A DNA stretch of 64,000 bases from Gammaproteobacteria bacterium (GTDB lineage Bacteria > Pseudomonadota > Gammaproteobacteria > Ga0077536): NCBI GenBank assembly GCA_016191285.1, contig JACPPA010000034.1, positions 90,758 to 154,757 on the forward strand. Reading direction: 5' to 3'. The notes beneath the pieces are model-generated. The model was not told the origin of the DNA and did no database searches. It was given only the letters and a program-made list of their open reading frames with translations. A program made the position numbers and the translations under genes. The number at the start of each line of letters is the position of its first letter. Positions within the stretch are counted from its first letter, which is position 1. Positions 62,339 through 64,000 of the stretch are shown one piece after another.

Positions 62339-62578
62339 ATGGCAACACTCGATTGGTCACAATGCACCGCCGTGGAAAGTATTCCCGGCAAAGTGAGCGG
62401 GGCATGGGTCTTAAAAGGCACGCGAATGCCTGTCTCGGCGATCTTCGAAAATCTCGAAGCCGGTGCGAACATCGACGACATCATGGAGTGGTATGACGGA
62501 CTTGATCGAGATCAAGTCAAGGCGATCATTGAATTTGCTGCGCGCAGCCTTGATAAGCTACCTACGTACGCGCGCTAG
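62339..62578 (+). CDS. DUF433 family antitoxin-like protein
   Basis: 79 residues with the DUF433 pattern: KGTRMPVSAIFENLEAGANIDDIMEWYDGL. AAGGAGAG precedes ATG 62339. Its stop touches the next ATG. DUF433 proteins are DNA-binding antitoxins of PIN-like toxins. Confidence 0.9.
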   Translation: MATLDWSQCTAVESIPGKVSGAWVLKGTRMPVSAIFENLEAGANIDDIMEWYDGLDRDQVKAIIEFAARSLDKLPTYAR

Positions 62579-62905
62579 ATGCGAGTGCTTTTTGACCAGG
62601 CGACACCTGTCCCCATCCGTACGTATCTCGATCAACATATTGTTAGCACAGCGGCACAACAAGGATGGGACAAGTTCAAGAATGGTGATCTATTAGCGGC
62701 GGCCGAAGCGGCCGGGTTCGATGTTTTGCTGACCACGGATAAGAACATGCGTTATCAGCAAAACCTCAAGGGCCGCAAAATCGCCGTTGTCGTTCTAGGT
62801 CGGCAACAGTGGCCACAGTTGCTGCTTCATGTACTTCGCATCGTGGAAGGCGTCAACGCAGCTGTACCAGGAAGCTATCTCGAAATCGAAATTCCAGCGG
62901 GTTAG
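62579..62905 (+). CDS. PIN-like (DUF5615) toxin
   Basis: 108 residues. Asp in VLFDQATPVPI and in VLLTTDKNMRYQQN match the PIN-like acidic sites. Begins at ATG 62579, directly after the DUF433 stop (62576-62578). Confidence 0.85.
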   Translation: MRVLFDQATPVPIRTYLDQHIVSTAAQQGWDKFKNGDLLAAAEAAGFDVLLTTDKNMRYQQNLKGRKIAVVVLGRQQWPQLLLHVLRIVEGVNAAVPGSYLEIEIPAG

Positions 62906-63000
62906 TCGGTATGGCTCCTATCAGGGATATGAGGCAATCGATCTTGCCAGTCGTATGATCTACATCATGGGCTAGGTGTGTTTCCTACCGGCCAAAGACG

Positions 63001-63042
63001 GGGTCAGATTCAAGGATTCAGATTCAAGGCAGATTCAAGGGG
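63001..63042. repeat. Short tandem-like repeat CAGATTCAAGG beside the second transposase
   Basis: GGGGTCAGATTCAAGGATTCAGATTCAAGGCAGATTCAAGGGG-type sequence, three CAGATTCAAGG copies, lies next to the 3' end of the transposase gene. It may be a decayed REP. Confidence 0.6.
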
Positions 63043-63067
63043 TCAGTGACGCTGAAATCTTCCCTGA

Positions 63068-63790
63068 CTAATTATTGGCGATGAAATGTCGTCGCTTGAA
63101 TGTCGTACTCTTACGGTCGCCGCCAACTGGGAGGCGTTCAAGATTGCGATTCAAGGTTGATTCGACCTCGACGCGAAAACGAACATCACCGAGAACGACC
63201 CCGGTTTCTGTCGCAGATCGCAGGGTCGAGAGTTCGCGTTCGTCGATAATTTCGGAACACATGGCGCGATAGGCAGTACGGCGCGCTGCGGTGCTGGCGC
63301 CGAGTTGTAAATAAAGTGGATGGGCGGTGATGAGCGCATTGCGAGTGCCTTCCGCGTTGGAACGATAGCTCGACCAGGGGTAGTCGCGCGGATGAGCGAC
63401 CATTTTTGCGCGGACAGGGTTTAGTTCAATGTAGCGGCTGCAGGACAACAGGTAGCGATCCGAATCGATAAGGGTTGATTTGTAGCGCCCTTCCCACAGG
63501 GTGCCGGTACGACGGTAGGAACGATTCACGTAGCGGACATAACGTCGCCCAACGGATTGCAACGTGAGAGAGGCTGAAGATGACGTTTCAGGCGTCAGCA
63601 GCAGGTGGACGTGATTGGTCATCAGCACGTAGGCATGCATATCACAGCCGTAATGATCGGCGGCGTCGGCCAGGCAGTCGAGGTAAAAATTGTAATCCGC
63701 GTCGGTGAAGAAACAAGGGAGGCGGTTGTTGCCGCGCTGGACGATGTGCAGGGGTTGCCCTGGGACCACGATCCTTGGAAATCTCGCCAT
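63068..63790 (-). CDS. REP-associated tyrosine transposase (second copy, divergent)
   Basis: 240 residues. HIVQRGNNRLPCFFTDADYNF, the HUH motif NHVHLLLTP, GTLWEGRYKSTLI and RYIELNPVRAKMV. Related to the 53756 gene but clearly different. I chose ATG 63790 with GGAG upstream; the longer frame to 63955 runs into the IS110-type gene on the other strand. Confidence 0.92.
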   Translation of the reverse strand: MARFPRIVVPGQPLHIVQRGNNRLPCFFTDADYNFYLDCLADAADHYGCDMHAYVLMTNHVHLLLTPETSSSASLTLQSVGRRYVRYVNRSYRRTGTLWEGRYKSTLIDSDRYLLSCSRYIELNPVRAKMVAHPRDYPWSSYRSNAEGTRNALITAHPLYLQLGASTAARRTAYRAMCSEIIDERELSTLRSATETGVVLGDVRFRVEVESTLNRNLERLPVGGDRKSTTFKRRHFIANN

Positions 63791-63948
63791 GACACAACTC
63801 CTTTTGTGTTCATGTTGTCGAGGGATGGACGTTACTGCACCGATGCCTCCGTTTTCAATAACTCTGATAATCATTAGCCGTCTCCCAAGATTGGTGGTAG
63901 ATGCGAAGTTGAAAGATTTCGTGAACCACCAAGCAAAGGAGACGAGCG

Positions 63949-64000
63949 ATGACACTGTATTGTGGAATTGATTTGCATAGCAATAACGTGATGGTGTCGG
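63949..64000 (+). mobile_element. IS110-family transposase, start only (cut by window edge)
   Basis: ATG 63949, after AAGGAGACGAGCG, encodes MTLYCGIDLHSNNVMVS, the opening of an IS110 DEDD transposase (first Asp in GIDLHS). The rest is outside the window. Confidence 0.85.

Overview
The window reads as chromosomal DNA of a proteobacterium, most likely a gammaproteobacterium. Supporting markers are adjacent parE and parC with the ParE-type [13 protein letters not shown] motif, a DUF2058 (YaiL-like) gene, a prkA-yeaH-spoVR operon behind a sigma-54 promoter, xseB-ispA, and the rubrerythrin/Fe-S oxidoreductase/DUF3501 trio. The DNA is GC-rich. Genus cannot be fixed from sequence alone. I saw no rRNA, tRNA or CRISPR array.

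Layout. 1-8.6 kb is housekeeping: ispA (cut by the edge), xseB, the rubrerythrin cluster, parE-parC and dinB. 9.0-13.8 kb is the prkA-yeaH-spoVR stress operon. 14.1-18.5 kb holds a dicarboxylate-type symporter, a core-MetE-like methyltransferase, a P450 and a DUF2058 protein, followed by a repeat-rich intergenic block. 19.3-33.6 kb is accessory metabolism: phosphohexomutase, VOC, hydrolase and LLM flavoenzyme; an NYN-LOTUS protein; three SMP-30/NHL-type beta-propellers; a transglutaminase-like protein; an acyl-CoA synthetase cut by an amber codon; a cupin with a histone-like tail; Uma2; and a quinone oxidoreductase. 33.7-38.1 kb is a molybdenum hydroxylase operon (FAD, 2Fe-2S and Mo subunits plus a CoxG-like membrane-anchored protein). 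38.35-40.4 kb is a RiPP metallophore-type operon: a secreted Cys-rich precursor with four KCxxIC motifs, a DUF692 MNIO enzyme and a DUF2063 partner. 40.9-45.6 kb is a 2-oxoacid:ferredoxin oxidoreductase (KorAB) with a GltD-like NAD(P)/ferredoxin partner. 45.8-52.5 kb carries two genes frameshifted in G-runs (phosphotriesterase family, DMT transporter), a DUF3025 gene, an AhpD/CMD-family gene with an in-frame UGA in its CxxC motif, and small metabolic genes. 52.7-62.1 kb has another LLM enzyme, a REP-associated transposase with its flanking palindromes, a Phd/PIN toxin-antitoxin pair and a catabolic-looking operon (amidase, LLM, FAD monooxygenase, hotdog dehydratase). The end holds a DUF433/PIN-like pair, a second REP-type transposase and the start of an IS110-family element.

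Two observations stand out. (1) A probable new selenoprotein at 49217-49780 (minus): an AhpD/CMD-family protein in which UGA occupies the second Cys of CxxC and is followed, 10 nt downstream, by a perfect 7-bp stem with a GGUC apical loop, the bacterial SECIS layout. (2) The precursor at 38351-38716: its N-terminus resembles HvfA-type metallophore precursors, but the usual EGKCG motifs are replaced by four K-C-[GA]-[NS]-I-C repeats, next to a matching MNIO and partner gene.

The intergenic DNA is unusually rich in dispersed palindromes: GTCATTCCGG-type, GTGGGAGC-type, CGTTGCGAG/GCAATCC-type and GCCGGCGTGG-type. The last of these forms the ends of one transposase unit and two solo hairpins.
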